Shown one piece after another: positions 11,701 through 20,589 of a stretch of 64,000 nucleotides of DNA. Source of the stretch: Aedes albopictus (taxonomy: Eukaryota; Arthropoda; Insecta; Diptera; Culicidae). Numbering within the stretch: the stretch's first letter is position 1; each line of letters begins with the position of its first letter. The notes beneath the pieces were generated by a model. It was not told where the DNA came from and ran no database searches. It saw only the letters and a program-made list of their open reading frames with translations. The stretch lies in NCBI RefSeq assembly GCF_035046485.1, contig NC_085138.1:274765694-274829693 (forward strand), in the 5' to 3' direction. The position numbers were made by a program, and so were the translations under genes.

Positions 11701-13977
11701 TATATCCCCTGTAACAGCGATTTTGAACTCTCTGAATCTTAGCAAAACACCGAACAAAGATTTTACTGCGTCAGGACCGGAAAGCAGTGCTGAGTTAAAA
11801 GATACTCCTTCTACTGCTGCAGCTGCATCAAAAACAATTCTTGATTTAGGTGGGACTTTGTTTTTATTTGTCACAATAAAATGAGGCAAATAATAGGTGT
11901 TTGGATGTTCCTGTAGTAGCTCACGTGGGCTAAGCTTACGGGCATAACCCTTTTTAACAAATCCTTCAAATGACTCAATTGCCCATTTTCTTAGCTCTGG
12001 TTTCCTAGCTAATGTCTTCTCCAATATTTCCAAACGTTTGAAAGCATTATTAAAACTTGGAGGGAAACTCATGCTTTCAGTTTTCCACAATAATCCTATT
12101 GAGTAATGTCCGTTTTCATATTTAATTGTATTTTTAATAATTGATTCAGCTCTTTCTACTTCTGCTGATTTTGGTAATTTATTAACGACGTTGACTCCAA
12201 AGTTTTCAGTAGAACAATAATTTTCAAAAATTGCTCTTAAATCTGTACTTTCATGCTCTCTAATGCAAAAAGAATATGAAGGCTCACCTCTATATACCTT
12301 ACCGAAAATCAACCATCCTAGTTTGGTACGCGCTGCCATCGGCGAGTTCTCGTCACTTATCCTTCTGTCGGTCGTCAACAACAAATGAGCGTGCTCCATA
12401 CCAATTAAAATCGTGGGCTTGGCGTTGACGTATCCCTGAACTGGAACATCAGCTAAATAAGTGAACTCCTTCTTCATGTGTTTAATATCCAATGTTTGCG
12501 TTGGAAGTTCAATGTCCTCGATGGTCCTGACATCCTTCATTGAATAAGTTTTTCCTCCATGTCCGCGTATCCACAGCTGTACTCTTCGGCTAGGTGATTC
12601 CTTTGAAACGTTCTGCGTCCAGGTTAATTCCAGTGGTTCTGACCGTCCATGGAGCCCAAGTTTATCCGCTACCGATTGATCCAAAAGGCTTAATGACGAG
12701 CCGGGATCAAGGAAAGCGAATGTTTCCAAAGAGAGGTTTCCATTCTGCAACGTTACTGGTACTATTTGATAATATACCGTTGATTTTCGACTTCCATGAT
12801 GATTATTGTTAGTTTTGTCCTTCTCCAGATTTTGATTTTCCTTGGGTTTCTCGACGGCTGCTTTATGCAATAAACGATTGTGCATTCCCTTGCAACCGTC
12901 TATTTTGCATTCTCGCTTGCTTCTGCAAAACTTACTACCGTGTCCTTTGTTCAGGCAAGAAAAACACAGTTTCAATTGTTGAATTCGTTGTTGCCTTTGC
13001 TCAACATTGAGGTTTTTCAATATGTTGCACTTGAACGTTTGATGCTCATGCTTACAAATGTTGCACTGCATTTTTGAAGGATTGTTATGAATATTGATTC
13101 TGGGCTTTTGTTCCTTTCTTGTAGGTGGTGCTAATCTCCGTAATGTCGTTGCGTGAGTTTGCAGCCACTTATTCAAATCATGGAGAGTTGGCTGACTGAC
13201 ATTTCTTTGAAGCGCTTCTGTCCATGTTATCTGCATACTAAATGGTAGCTTTGATACTATGTCAGTAATTAACCGATAATCATGAAGGAATTCTGGCTTG
13301 GCCAATGTTTCCATTGTCACAACCAAATCGTCCAATGCGTTAGCAATATCGATAGTATGGAGTTTGGGTTGATTCAATGTTTTTATCAGCTCGTTCAATA
13401 ATTGCTGATAAATAGCCTCCGGTCTCCCATAAATTTCTTCAAGCCGTTGCATTATTCTAGGAACATTAGCAGCCCCTATCATCAAATTTGACACGCTCTT
13501 GGCAGCTTGGCCATACAGAGCTTCTTCCAATCTTGATAAATTTTCGAGATTGGTAAATCTACCTTCGGCAGATGTGTCCTTAAAAATGCTTTTGAATTTC
13601 GGCCATTCACGAGCCTCTCCACTAAATTTTGGAAGCTTGATTAATGCTTGCCTCGTCGCATTTAAAGAACCTTCAGACTGACGTCTGTTTGCCACATCTT
13701 GTTGAATTTTCAGCGATTCATTTAGCTGGTTCGCTAAATCAAACTTCACTTTTACGTCCAATAATGTCGCTCGTTCGATTTCCAGATATTCGCATTTGGC
13801 GCAAAGGAATCGCTCTTCTTGTGACGGCGTATGCTTAAGGTGCACACAACTAAGGTGGAACCACCTATCACAATCGTCACAAGACACCATATTATCCTTG
13901 GTGTCAGCTTCCTTGCATAAACGGCAGTTTCCGTTCTTATTTTCCACGAATTGGAACATAGCTTTTGATTTTGCCAT
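6781..13977 (-). CDS. BEL polyprotein: PHD-Gag-PR-RT-RNaseH-IN-Env-like
   Basis: A single 2398-residue frame from an ATG at 13977. PHD-type zinc finger: residues ~18-62. Gag domain of the DUF1759 type: ~105-280. Two zinc-knuckle blocks with CNIC and CFSC starts: ~305-370. Protease of the DUF1758 type with a DPGSS motif: ~425. RT with YVDDYLDS: near residue 835. RNase H: ~1010-1130. Integrase: H-H-C-C zinc-binding residues, then GVDYFG, SDNGTNF and VWERLI carrying the D, D and E residues, ~1300-1500. A DUF5641-like tail follows. From ~1740 onward the protein has a hydrophobic signal-like segment, a Cys- and glycosylation-rich ectodomain and a C-terminal membrane segment. Being unbroken over 7.2 kb argues for very recent activity. 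Cleavage by the protease is expected from the family. Confidence 0.95.
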   Translation of the reverse strand: MAKSKAMFQFVENKNGNCRLCKEADTKDNMVSCDDCDRWFHLSCVHLKHTPSQEERFLCAKCEYLEIERATLLDVKVKFDLANQLNESLKIQQDVANRRQSEGSLNATRQALIKLPKFSGEAREWPKFKSIFKDTSAEGRFTNLENLSRLEEALYGQAAKSVSNLMIGAANVPRIMQRLEEIYGRPEAIYQQLLNELIKTLNQPKLHTIDIANALDDLVVTMETLAKPEFLHDYRLITDIVSKLPFSMQITWTEALQRNVSQPTLHDLNKWLQTHATTLRRLAPPTRKEQKPRINIHNNPSKMQCNICKHEHQTFKCNILKNLNVEQRQQRIQQLKLCFSCLNKGHGSKFCRSKRECKIDGCKGMHNRLLHKAAVEKPKENQNLEKDKTNNNHHGSRKSTVYYQIVPVTLQNGNLSLETFAFLDPGSSLSLLDQSVADKLGLHGRSEPLELTWTQNVSKESPSRRVQLWIRGHGGKTYSMKDVRTIEDIELPTQTLDIKHMKKEFTYLADVPVQGYVNAKPTILIGMEHAHLLLTTDRRISDENSPMAARTKLGWLIFGKVYRGEPSYSFCIREHESTDLRAIFENYCSTENFGVNVVNKLPKSAEVERAESIIKNTIKYENGHYSIGLLWKTESMSFPPSFNNAFKRLEILEKTLARKPELRKWAIESFEGFVKKGYARKLSPRELLQEHPNTYYLPHFIVTNKNKVPPKSRIVFDAAAAVEGVSFNSALLSGPDAVKSLFGVLLRFREFKIAVTGDIQEMFQQIKIVMEDQPAQRYLWRQCEADRDPSVYVMESMIFGSTCSPACAQAVKNYNAQLFKDDFPKASEASENNFYVDDYLDSFDEIKEASEVVQGVINIQQYAGFHLRNFITNSQQLANVIPSERLHVSEIKWFENKEIPTDKVLGIYWNTTTDLIEFQLKLDRLEFTRLITKRETLSFVMSIYDPLGLISNFTIHGRILLQKWHKESSDWDSQLPDSLSNFWNSWIDMLKLVTHFKIPRCMTLKNALFYELHMFGDASENAFAAVVYLRSVTANGTDVNIVSAKARVSPNKMLSIPRLELQAAILGIRLLNTVKKELRISISKCVMWSDSQTVLAWINSQHRRYKQFVAHRVAEILETTSMDQWRYIKSSLNPADEGTKIKKGASLWLNGPSFLRKSESYWPNWTVSMETDEELRNYVNIHQRIHPYSFIQDDYFSDWWRLVKRTLIIKKFTDWIKNKTDFDRSTNYDDVKWVENAIFKKAQWDCFAEEVTLLKEGKEIEKSSNLRKLSPMLDNHGVLRARGRLEHARSIPESARKPIILPYEHNISFLIVKTYHERYLHQNDNVVIAAILQKFWIIKQRSLLKKVKKYCQECIIANAKPVPPMMAPLPDYRTESFLYPFTHTGVDYFGPFEVAVKRSREKRWGVIFTCMSSRAVHIEMAEKLDTDSFIVCLRNFQNRRGKIKHLYSDNGTNFVGADNELKELIVNIDKRMRNGDAAALALKWTFNPPAASHFGGVWERLIKIIKLSLYKMLKQYGSRLPRPAILRSALIQVEFILNSRPLTHIPVEDIDDEIMTPFHILIGRAGEYVPPYDPTAIHLEKHHWKKVQNYGKYFWDRWTKEYLPLLLKRNKWTNQIEPIKVDDIVVITDDKAPPGTWLKGRVISVRMAKDGQVRSAEIKTSKGIYERPAVKVAVLDVRKIQKPKPSLETNDDLFQQTQNFQGSHDTIPLSEPKKLDSPDLIPNQDDHEEMCNLRSNKTIRTKNPSNFISFMLLVYMFTLIFGFETRGLIAFDCANPEVNMTSYSLLDVASCIPQKSNLSSTEITIQVLQRNVKSLTKVLQCKVIIRRSIRHCGAFSHTSDYQYGYSYIVKEFNSEECTKVHALGIVSLTHDRQINELKLNSTTRGETLIVGSVTGNSCNGGTYSTPFYTWTGALVYYEYEIALYDYIANIDLENDQIYLKNGLMCSYSIGTCLDSEEGYLTWNVDLNQSCETTEFEVIYEGLVNKTTSLEGNIKQTHSVVYSTISEKQVFSIKTREDTRICGYNGFTTDHPRILIIETESIRSPFTRKANSGKNLDLFTYFNSKITLVESYIGQSLNDIYNMVMAEMCKLDKVLLETKLTLARLNPNEFVSSIMKRNGYTAVVAGEVLHVLECKPVYITPRFTEQCYQEIPVFYNNVSMFLAPVTRVLQTLGTEIECTPLLPAKFKFGSRWYTTDGRLRETTAPSKLSTDIVTSWSYTPLPNLMESGVYDSNSLVKMRNMIYEQGERRVASSVVYKILAGQNPNTQGFRFDALLSEKIIDGAIHKYWNKVLSWSTWLGNTTSTFIGIYLFARGLKFIVDTIIHSQILYDIYGFSWKLIASFWDSLTNFLSHKNIRRETVNKMENNRCSEENQQPNNETEETEMNLYRGNVYPKFNTNV
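13783..13926 (-). other. PHD finger at the Gag N-terminus
   Basis: Residues ~18-65 contain the C4HC3 spacing of a PHD finger: CRLC, then CDDCDRWFHLSC, then CAKC. The CDxCDxWFHxxC core is the PHD signature and includes an aromatic Trp. In cellular proteins this fold reads histone H3 tails. A role in chromatin tethering of the element is inference. Confidence 0.8.
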
Positions 13978-14464
13978 CGCAAATGTTCACTTTACTCTCA
14001 CCTGGTTGTTTGCTGCTACTTTGCTTCTCTGTTTCCTTTTGCCGGATCTGCGCGTTCACTTCTGATGACAGCTTCTAAAGGTATTTCCAAACCTTTTTGT
14101 TAATTCACACACTGCAGTTTCACTATTTTCAAAAAATGTCCAATGTCCTAGTTTCACTTGAATTACCACTCTGGGTTTTAATATTCAACACACAAGGTAT
14201 TTTAGACACGATTCGTGAATATCTATTCACAACTTTCGAATGTTTGCCACTATTGGCTCAAGATTTGTAACAGTTAAATTTTGTGACAATGCACAACACT
14301 CAGACTGCACTCCTGGCGACAGTAAACCACGTTACAAAATCAATCACTGTAGCTATTTATTACGACAACTTTTTATATTGTCGGAGTCCTTTCCACTTAT
14401 TCTAGTTGATCTCCGCGCGCCGGTATCACTGCACAATTTCAACACAACGTCGCGAGTACTTTCC

Positions 14465-14482
14465 TCTCTGGAGCCACCAAAA
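14465..14482 (-). other. BEL primer-binding-like site and leader
   Basis: On the minus strand the sequence after the 5' LTR reads TTTTGGTGGCTCCAGAGA. The TGG three or four bases in is a possible CCA-pairing start of a tRNA primer site; the tRNA is not identified. The remaining leader (13978-14464) has no feature I can support. Confidence 0.4.
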
Positions 14483-14881
14483 TGTGACACCGGAGCTTTA
14501 CGGTTTTCGGATGTAGAAAACATACACTGTAGAACTGTGGTCTAGAACTAACTTTATTACTAATGCTAAGCCTTATATATATGAATGAATGTACAATACA
14601 TTCTACCTGATTTGACTCATTATCTTTTGGGTCCCTTTCTTATTATCTCTACTTTGTTATCGCCGCCACTATCGGTGCGTCACTATTTTCATTACAATTT
14701 ATGGGTCTCTTTCTTGGTCCTTCGTAGAAGATTAGTTTATGACGTAATTGTCTTGGGTAGCAGAGAATTATCAACTATGCGCATATTGCAACTAACAATA
14801 TGCCATGCGGTGCGCTGTATAACTTAAGGAAAATGACAACTTGAGTTTGAAATGCAAATTGATTGATTCGCGTTCGTTACA
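14483..14881 (-). repeat. BEL 5' LTR
   Basis: 399-bp copy of the LTR at 6280-6678, same orientation, no difference seen. It is followed on its outer side by the ACCAT duplication and the resumed gypsy integrase. Confidence 0.95.
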
Positions 14882-15888
14882 ACCATAGTACACCAATCGG
14901 AGGTCATGTTGGTATTAACCGATTGTACAAAAAATTGAAAAATTTATATATTTGGTCAAATATGAAATATTTAGTTACTAAATATGTCAAATCCTGCGAA
15001 ATTTGTAAAAGGAACAAACATTTTTCGTCGGTTCAAAGTAAAATGATAAAAACTTCAACTCCATGCAAATCATTCGACATAGTTGCAATAGATACGATTG
15101 GACCATTCACAATGAGTAGCAAAGGAAACAGATACGCAGTTACTATACAATGCGATCTGAGTAAATACGTCATAGCTATACCTGTTCCGGATAAATCAGC
15201 TGACACGATTGCCAGAGCAGTAGTGGAAGGATGTATTTTGATATACGGACCAATGAAAGCAATTCGAACAGATCAAGGTACAGAGTACAAAGGTATCTTT
15301 GAATCAGTTTGTAAACTGCTCAATATCGATCGCATTCTAGCAACAGCATATCACCCACAAACTTTGGGAGCGTTGGAAAGGAATCACAGATGTTTAAACG
15401 AATATCTGAGAATCTTTGTCAACGATCTTAAAGATAATTGGGATGAATGGTTATCTTTTTACTGCTTTAGTTATAATACTACTCCCAACTCGGAACACAA
15501 TTACAGCCCTTTTGAAATAGTATTTGGAAAGCCCGTAAATACATTTGATCAGATAAATCTAGACCAAATCACTCCTATTTATAACCACGACTCATACGTA
15601 AATGAAATAAGATATAAACTACAGTTTATACACAATGAAATCCTAAGAAAAATCGAGAATGTCAAACTATCAAGAACAGAAGAAGCAAATAAAGATGTAA
15701 CACCAACAAAATTGAGCATTGGAGATAAAGTGTATTTAAAATTGGAAAATAGAAGAAAATTAGATATTGTACAAGATGGTCCCTATATAATAATAGATCT
15801 AGATGAATCAAATGCTACTATAAAACATCAAACAACTGCTAATATTTTGAAAGTCCATCGAACAAGATTAATTAAGCAAAAATCCTGA
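14882..15888 (+). pseudogene. pol: pol, 3' part: integrase of the gypsy element
   Basis: Continuation of the pol frame interrupted at 6279. It shows the second half of the HHCC zinc-binding domain (GGHVG, then CEIC). The catalytic core has its Asp in AIDTIG, its Asp in RTDQGTEY and its Glu in GALERNH, the DD35E pattern of retroviral-type integrases. A C-terminal DNA-binding-like domain follows, and the frame ends TGA at 15886-15888. The break falls inside the zinc-binding domain, separating the first histidines from the rest. An apparent upstream start inside the BEL LTR is an artefact of the insertion. No other lesion was seen. Confidence 0.9.
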
Positions 15889-15973
15889 AAAATCAAGAAT
15901 AACAGAATGCTAAAACGACCGCATAAAGCCTATAATTTGTCTCAAAATTTAGAATGGTTACACCATTCTTCCT

Positions 15974-15984
15974 AAGGAGGGAGG
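15974..15984 (+). other. Polypurine tract
   Basis: AAGGAGGGAGG directly abuts the 3' LTR start, the expected primer for plus-strand DNA synthesis of the gypsy element. Confidence 0.85.
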
Positions 15985-16419
15985 TGTCGTGGCACAGTTC
16001 TCCCACAAATCTCGTTTCAACATTTCTCGGACTTCATCATAAAACAATATAACTTTCCGTCATAAATTAAACACTTTCTCAGCGTGACACAAAAAACCCG
16101 AAACCTCCATCCAAATTCTTTGCCTACCAAAACATGCAGTCAGTAACGAAACCTTTTCCTTGTTTCCATAACCTTCTTAAAGTGCTTCCATATGCGCGCA
16201 ATAAATTACACGCATATGCAAGACTCGAGTAGTTTACCAAACAACTCTAGCGCGTCGTTCTGCCATTCTTGTTTAACCTACCTACTTCCTATTTTCTGCT
16301 GTACTCAAAACTTAGTTCTTAAGTGTCAAGTAAAATAAAATTCATTCCTATTCGTAACTCCACACCGAGTAGTCGCGTTGTGAAGATATATCTCTGTATC
16401 CGAAGTCCGACATGCCTCA
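15985..16419 (+). repeat. 3' LTR of the gypsy element
   Basis: 435-bp direct repeat of 1142-1576, followed by the CGAT duplication at 16420-16423. Confidence 0.95.
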
Positions 16420-16468
16420 CGATTTGGTAAAACAAAATATTTCGCATGAGTCGTTAATTTAGATGTTA
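16420..16468. mobile_element. Right half of the split MITE
   Basis: Bases 16421-16468 are the inverted counterpart of 971-1018. See the left half at 971-1141. Confidence 0.65.
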
Positions 16469-18185
16469 ATTGACCAATTTACCTTTTGAATGCTTAAAAA
16501 ATTAGAGGGGCGTGTACAAGACACAACCGCATGACGTAAACTACGTAAAGCAGTTTGTTATTGGTTGAATCAATAGTTTGAATCAATAAAAATAATCATA
16601 TCATAAGAAACAAGGTAAATTCTGCAAGTTTGAGAATTCCGGTATTGGAGATAATTACCAAATAGTTTGAACTTGTACCGACTTTTCGAACTCTCTAAGC
16701 AAAATACCCTCTTCAAATGAGTGTAATAAGTTTTGTACCTTTTAATTCCGCCCTATTTTGCTTATCCTTTGACAGATACGCGTATCGACTACCACTTGTA
16801 ATCTTCCTCAGTGCCAGTTATCCACAGTTTGAAGCCTAAGCCAAGCCGGCGGAAATCCCTTATACACTGCGTTGATGGTAGCGCAAGAAGAAAGCGCACT
16901 CGCTAGATTCAGAGACACGACCAGATGAAAAGACACGGTTTAATTTCCGCACAATGCTGTTGCATTTTGTTTAGTATACTTTAGTAGGTTTCAAAACTCG
17001 GCAGTTTTGACGCTTATGTGACCAGCGTCACTTTATCGGAAAATCTGCCATTTACTCTTTCAGAAAATTGATAAAGCCCTTGAAAAGGCTGTTCGAACCA
17101 GAATTTAGTCAAATGATTGCACGTGAGTTCAACAAATTTCATTGTTTTGGGAGCAAGTCAGAACAGCGACGAGGCTTTGTCTTAGGACGTCCATAAGAAG
17201 AAGAAGAAGTAGAAGAATTGGTTTGATAGATAGAAGAAGAATTAGTTTGACGAGAGAGGGGTAAGAATCAGTAATGCCATACAGCTTGCTTTGCAATCAA
17301 ACAGATCAATCAAAAATGCAAATCATTAAGCTTTTGCTAATTTGATGACTGGAATTGCCTATATATTATTATTTATCAAAGAATTTCTATAAATCGTAGT
17401 AACTTTCTTCCAGATTTTGCGGCAAAAATGGGCACAGAGAATTTTGATTTTTGCAGACATAATACTAATTGAAATTTGGTTGAGAAATAATCTTCATTTC
17501 TTCATTAAACTTGCAATTTCTCTAAGTTTAAGAAAATTATTGGAAATTTCCGATCAACTCGCTTTTGTAAATTTATATGGAGTGTATCATGGATGCTACA
17601 AGAAGCAATTATATTTCCACTACTCCGGTTTTGAGACTGTGCCGATTTTGACATTATTTGTGACCCGGCGCTTCGTCTTCCTTAGAAAATTATTCGGTTC
17701 ATTCTTGTGGAGGAACATTGGAAAACGCAAATGGAGAAACTGGCTAGCCCTCCTTCAATGCAATCCCCTAGAAAGGTCATGAACGAATGATGGAAGATGA
17801 GAAGAATTTAACTGGACGGCAAAACGCAAAAATGTGCTCACACGCAATCGGCTGGTTAAAACATTGACTTACTTTTCCCAAATTTTCAATAGTTTGCTGT
17901 TGAAAATCAATAATTTTGATTATTTGTCATAAGTGGTACGTACATGCATTTCCAATCGATTAATATAAAATATTTGGAAATAATACTATTAATGGCTGAG
18001 TTATTAGCGTGCAAAATCTGACATAATTTCGTGACCGTCGTAAAATTTTAGATTTCCAGTGCCGTGGTAGCGTAAGTACCCCATTTCATGCAATTTTACC
18101 GCACTCGCGTAGTAGATGGTTTTAAAATGTCGACATTTGCATGTCTTCAATTAATACGGAATAAACTCTTGCAGAAAATATAGAA
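16469..18185. other. Gene-free stretch with decayed repeats
   Basis: No credible gene. A short GAA-rich run lies at about 17189-17240. Bases ~17800-18060 share blocks with 20120-20360, such as CCCAAATTTTCAATAGTTTG and GGCTGAGTTATTAGCG, marking a dispersed degenerate repeat. Confidence 0.6.
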
Positions 18186-18189
18186 TTGT

Positions 18190-18205
18190 AGCCCTCATAA
18201 GGGCT
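18190..18205 (-). other. Histone-like 3' hairpin, copy 1
   Basis: The minus strand reads AGCCCTTATGAGGGCT, a 6-bp stem with a 4-nt loop having T at loop positions 1 and 3. It resembles the stem-loop at the 3' end of replication-dependent histone mRNAs. It is preceded on that strand by AT-rich sequence ending in AAAC. No histone coding sequence was seen next to it. Confidence 0.35.
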
Positions 18206-18805
18206 GTTTAAATTTAATTGCTTACTAAAGGGGAATGCGGTAGTTATGATTGCGAAATCCCGAACGGCGACGGTGGCATTGACTCCGATGGTGGGTTGCG
18301 AGGCGATGCAAAGAATAAGACAAAATGGGAAGAAGCAGTTTGCTTTTATACGGCAAGGCGGTTCGTTTTCCTCTCTCGAACGTGGTTTGTTGGTATGAGA
18401 GAGGGGTAAGAATCAGTGATGCCATAGGATTTATTTGCAATATTGGTTTGATTAATGTTCATCAAATTCATTTTAATATGCAAATCATACATTTGCAAAT
18501 TGGTAGACTAGATTTATTAAAAGTTTAATACTTATAAATAATAATTTAATATCATGGTTAAGTATTGCACGTATTAAACGGTTAAAGTACTTATTCAATC
18601 AAATTTGGCAACACTGTTTAACAATGCTCATTTTCTTCATCAAAGTAACCACTTTTCTAAGTTGAAGAAATTGAACAAATTTTCAACCAAGTCGTACAAA
18701 TTTTGCTGATTTTGTTCCTTCCATTTATAACAGCCATCTCATAGTAATTTCACTTGAAACCGTAACCTGGAAAATTATCCGTTCTCTCTTGTGGGACAGT
18801 TTTAT

Positions 18806-18821
18806 AGCCCTCAGAAGGGCT
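18806..18821 (-). other. Histone-like 3' hairpin, copy 2
   Basis: The minus strand reads AGCCCTTCTGAGGGCT, the same stem as 18190-18205 with loop TCTG, again preceded by an AAAC-type flank. The shared flanks show both belong to one repeated unit. Confidence 0.35.
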
Positions 18822-18829
18822 GTTTTAAT

Positions 18830-19151
18830 TTACATCACTTCCATCCGACGATGAAAAGTCCTCATCCGGCGAGCTACTCCAATTTTACCACCGCACGCCG
18901 CGCACAACCGTTGATATCCACCGCGTCCGCATGTCACAGAATACTGAGCGAACATGCAAACGGAGAAACTGCTCTGTGTGGTCGTCAGATCCACTCGTGC
19001 TGCCGCGCACTCCGACGCGAAGACGCACGCACAACCGCCGACAGCTACCACCGCGCTCGGAATGACTATGGCTGTTCTCCGATGCGTTCCCCTCATCCCC
19101 TCTGGAGTGGTCAGCAGCTCCACTTGTACCGCATCAGGCCAGGCACGACGA
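18830..19151. repeat. Degenerate GC-rich repeat unit (left of the 798-bp MITE)
   Basis: It shares blocks with 19966-20070, for example the GCTGTTCTC-CGATGCGTTCCCCT and ACTGAGCxxxxATGCAAACG patterns. The unit continues beyond the MITE inserted at 19160-19957. Frames here are open by composition only and match nothing I recognise. Confidence 0.5.
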
Positions 19152-19159
19152 CGCGCGAC

Positions 19160-19957
19160 CTAGGGGCGGGACACCTCTAATATTGATTAGCGGTATTAAG
19201 CAGTATTAAGGGATATTAATCCCAGAGGAAATCCAGTCTTGAACGAAGTAAGCCATGCTTATTGAACTGGATTTGAAATGTCAACATGCTCTCGATGAAG
19301 TACCGCTTTTAGGTTTTAATATTGCCAGAATGAAGCTCCTTTTCGTACTTCTCACTCCTGGATCAACGATTTCGGACATAACGCTGGCGGACCTGCATTA
19401 ACACCTACGTCTCAAAAGTTTGCATCTGCGATTCTACGATCATGGAAAGCACACAGATCATTTCAACTGAAATAGTCCACCTGCGGATCAAGATGGTCAA
19501 TTCAATATTCAATTAGCTAGACAGATGGAAGTTTGAATACGTGGTCAACTATTTAATTCATTTTTTTTCTCATATTTATTGGATCAGCACAATTGGACAC
19601 AATCATTTTACTCGAGCTGAATGCTTAGGACTTGTATTGAAAGTGCATCCATTTACATTTGACGAAGCCACCTTGTTGGTTTTTCCCGTCCAGCGACACA
19701 AGCCTTTCCCAGAGTGCAGTTGAGCTAACGTTATTTTCACTGCTGAAATGCATAATCAAAAGATATTAGATTTAATAAATTGAACAGAAACTACAGACAA
19801 ACCGTATTTCCTCAGCTCTTGTTTTCGTGACAGTTGGTAGTTGTATGAAAAGTCATGACATGCTATACAGAAAATGTTTCGGTGAAGCATGAAGATTAGG
19901 AAACTAATATTTATTAGGCGGTATTAGCGTCTGTATTAGGCAGTGTCCCGCCCCTAG
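19160..19957. mobile_element. Non-autonomous DNA element with 8-bp TSD (hAT-type)
   Basis: 798 bp with perfect 15-bp terminal inverted repeats, CTAGGGGCGGGACAC, and related GGTATTA subterminal motifs on both sides. It is flanked by the 8-bp duplication CGCGCGAC (19152-19159 and 19958-19965). An 8-bp duplication is typical of hAT transposases; P-type elements are an alternative. No transposase ORF inside. Confidence 0.85.
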
Positions 19958-19965
19958 CGCGCGAC

Positions 19966-20360
19966 CGTCGACAACCACCGTGCTCGGCATGTGGAAGTAT
20001 ACTGAGCAGCGAAAATGCAAACGAAGGTACTGGGCTGTTCTCCTCCGATGCGTTCCCCTTGAAGAGTCGATGCAGAATGGAGGAAGATGGGAAGAAGCAG
20101 TAATCTTTTATACTGGGTGATGCTCGGCGAAAAATCGCAAACTTGTGCTCGCACGTGATTGGCTGGATAAAACATGGGTTCACTTTTCCCAAATTTTCAA
20201 TAGTTTGCTGTTGAAAATCAATAGTAAGCTATAATTATTTCAACGCGTAGATAAATTTCTGATCCATCTGTGCAAAATTTTGAAAATCGATCGTGAAACG
20301 GCTGAGTTATTAGCGCTCAAAACCTATCAATTTTTCGTGACGGCCGCAAAATTTTAGATT
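19966..20360. repeat. Degenerate repeat unit with minus-strand CCAAT and TATA motifs
   Basis: On the minus strand, CCAGCCAATCACG (about 20152-20164) is followed 30-40 bp downstream by GTATAAAAG (about 20109-20117), the spacing of a core promoter. A similar GTATAAAAG lies near 18335-18345. This is a continuation of the unit interrupted at 19160. No coding region recognised. Confidence 0.4.
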
Positions 20361-20589
20361 TTCATTTTACACCCAGTACTTCCCGTAAGACGTAGTTTAC
20401 GTCAAAAAAAAATCCATACTTAATGGCTTTCAGTCAAAAAAAAAACCAATCCCGCATATTTTGCCTCACAAATTGAGGAGCTGGAGCAAATCTGAGCCCG
20501 GATTCGGGTTTAGCGGACAAAAAAACGGTCAGAGACACATAAGTTTGATCTTGAGACAGACCAAAAGTTAATTTTTGTTACGCTGTGTA

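Larger units (their letters stand above)
6280..14881 (-). mobile_element. BEL/Pao LTR retrotransposon with envelope-like domain
   Basis: 8602 bp, antisense to the host gypsy element. It has two 399-bp LTRs with TGT...ACA ends and a 5-bp target duplication, ACCAT (6275-6279 and 14882-14886). The LTRs appear identical on reading. One long ORF encodes the complete BEL-type complement plus a C-terminal glycoprotein. Intact ORF, matching LTRs and clean duplication indicate a recent, possibly competent copy. The YVDDYLDS RT motif, the BEL-type RNase H and the two-zinc-knuckle Gag mark it as BEL/Pao rather than gypsy. Confidence 0.96.
1142..16419 (+). mobile_element. Ty3/gypsy LTR retrotransposon carrying a nested BEL element
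   Basis: The element is bounded by two 435-bp LTRs that start TG and end CA. It is flanked by a 4-bp target duplication, CGAT (1138-1141 and 16420-16423). In order it contains a primer-binding-like site, small leader ORFs, gag, protease-RT-RNase H, integrase and a polypurine tract. The domain order (RT-RNase H before integrase) and RT motifs place it in Ty3/gypsy. There is no env. Without the nested insertion (6280-14881) and its 5-bp duplication the element is about 6.7 kb. I saw no difference between the two LTRs on reading, suggesting recent integration. The BEL insertion in the integrase has inactivated this copy. Confidence 0.95.

Noticed and set aside
14863..14886. Start codon for the integrase fragment inside the BEL LTR
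   Set aside because: The ATG belongs to the LTR; the fusion to integrase is an accident of the insertion site.
18791..19180. 129-codon frame rich in His, Arg and Ser
   Set aside because: Lies in a GC-rich degenerate repeat, has no domain, and overlaps an equally open antisense frame.
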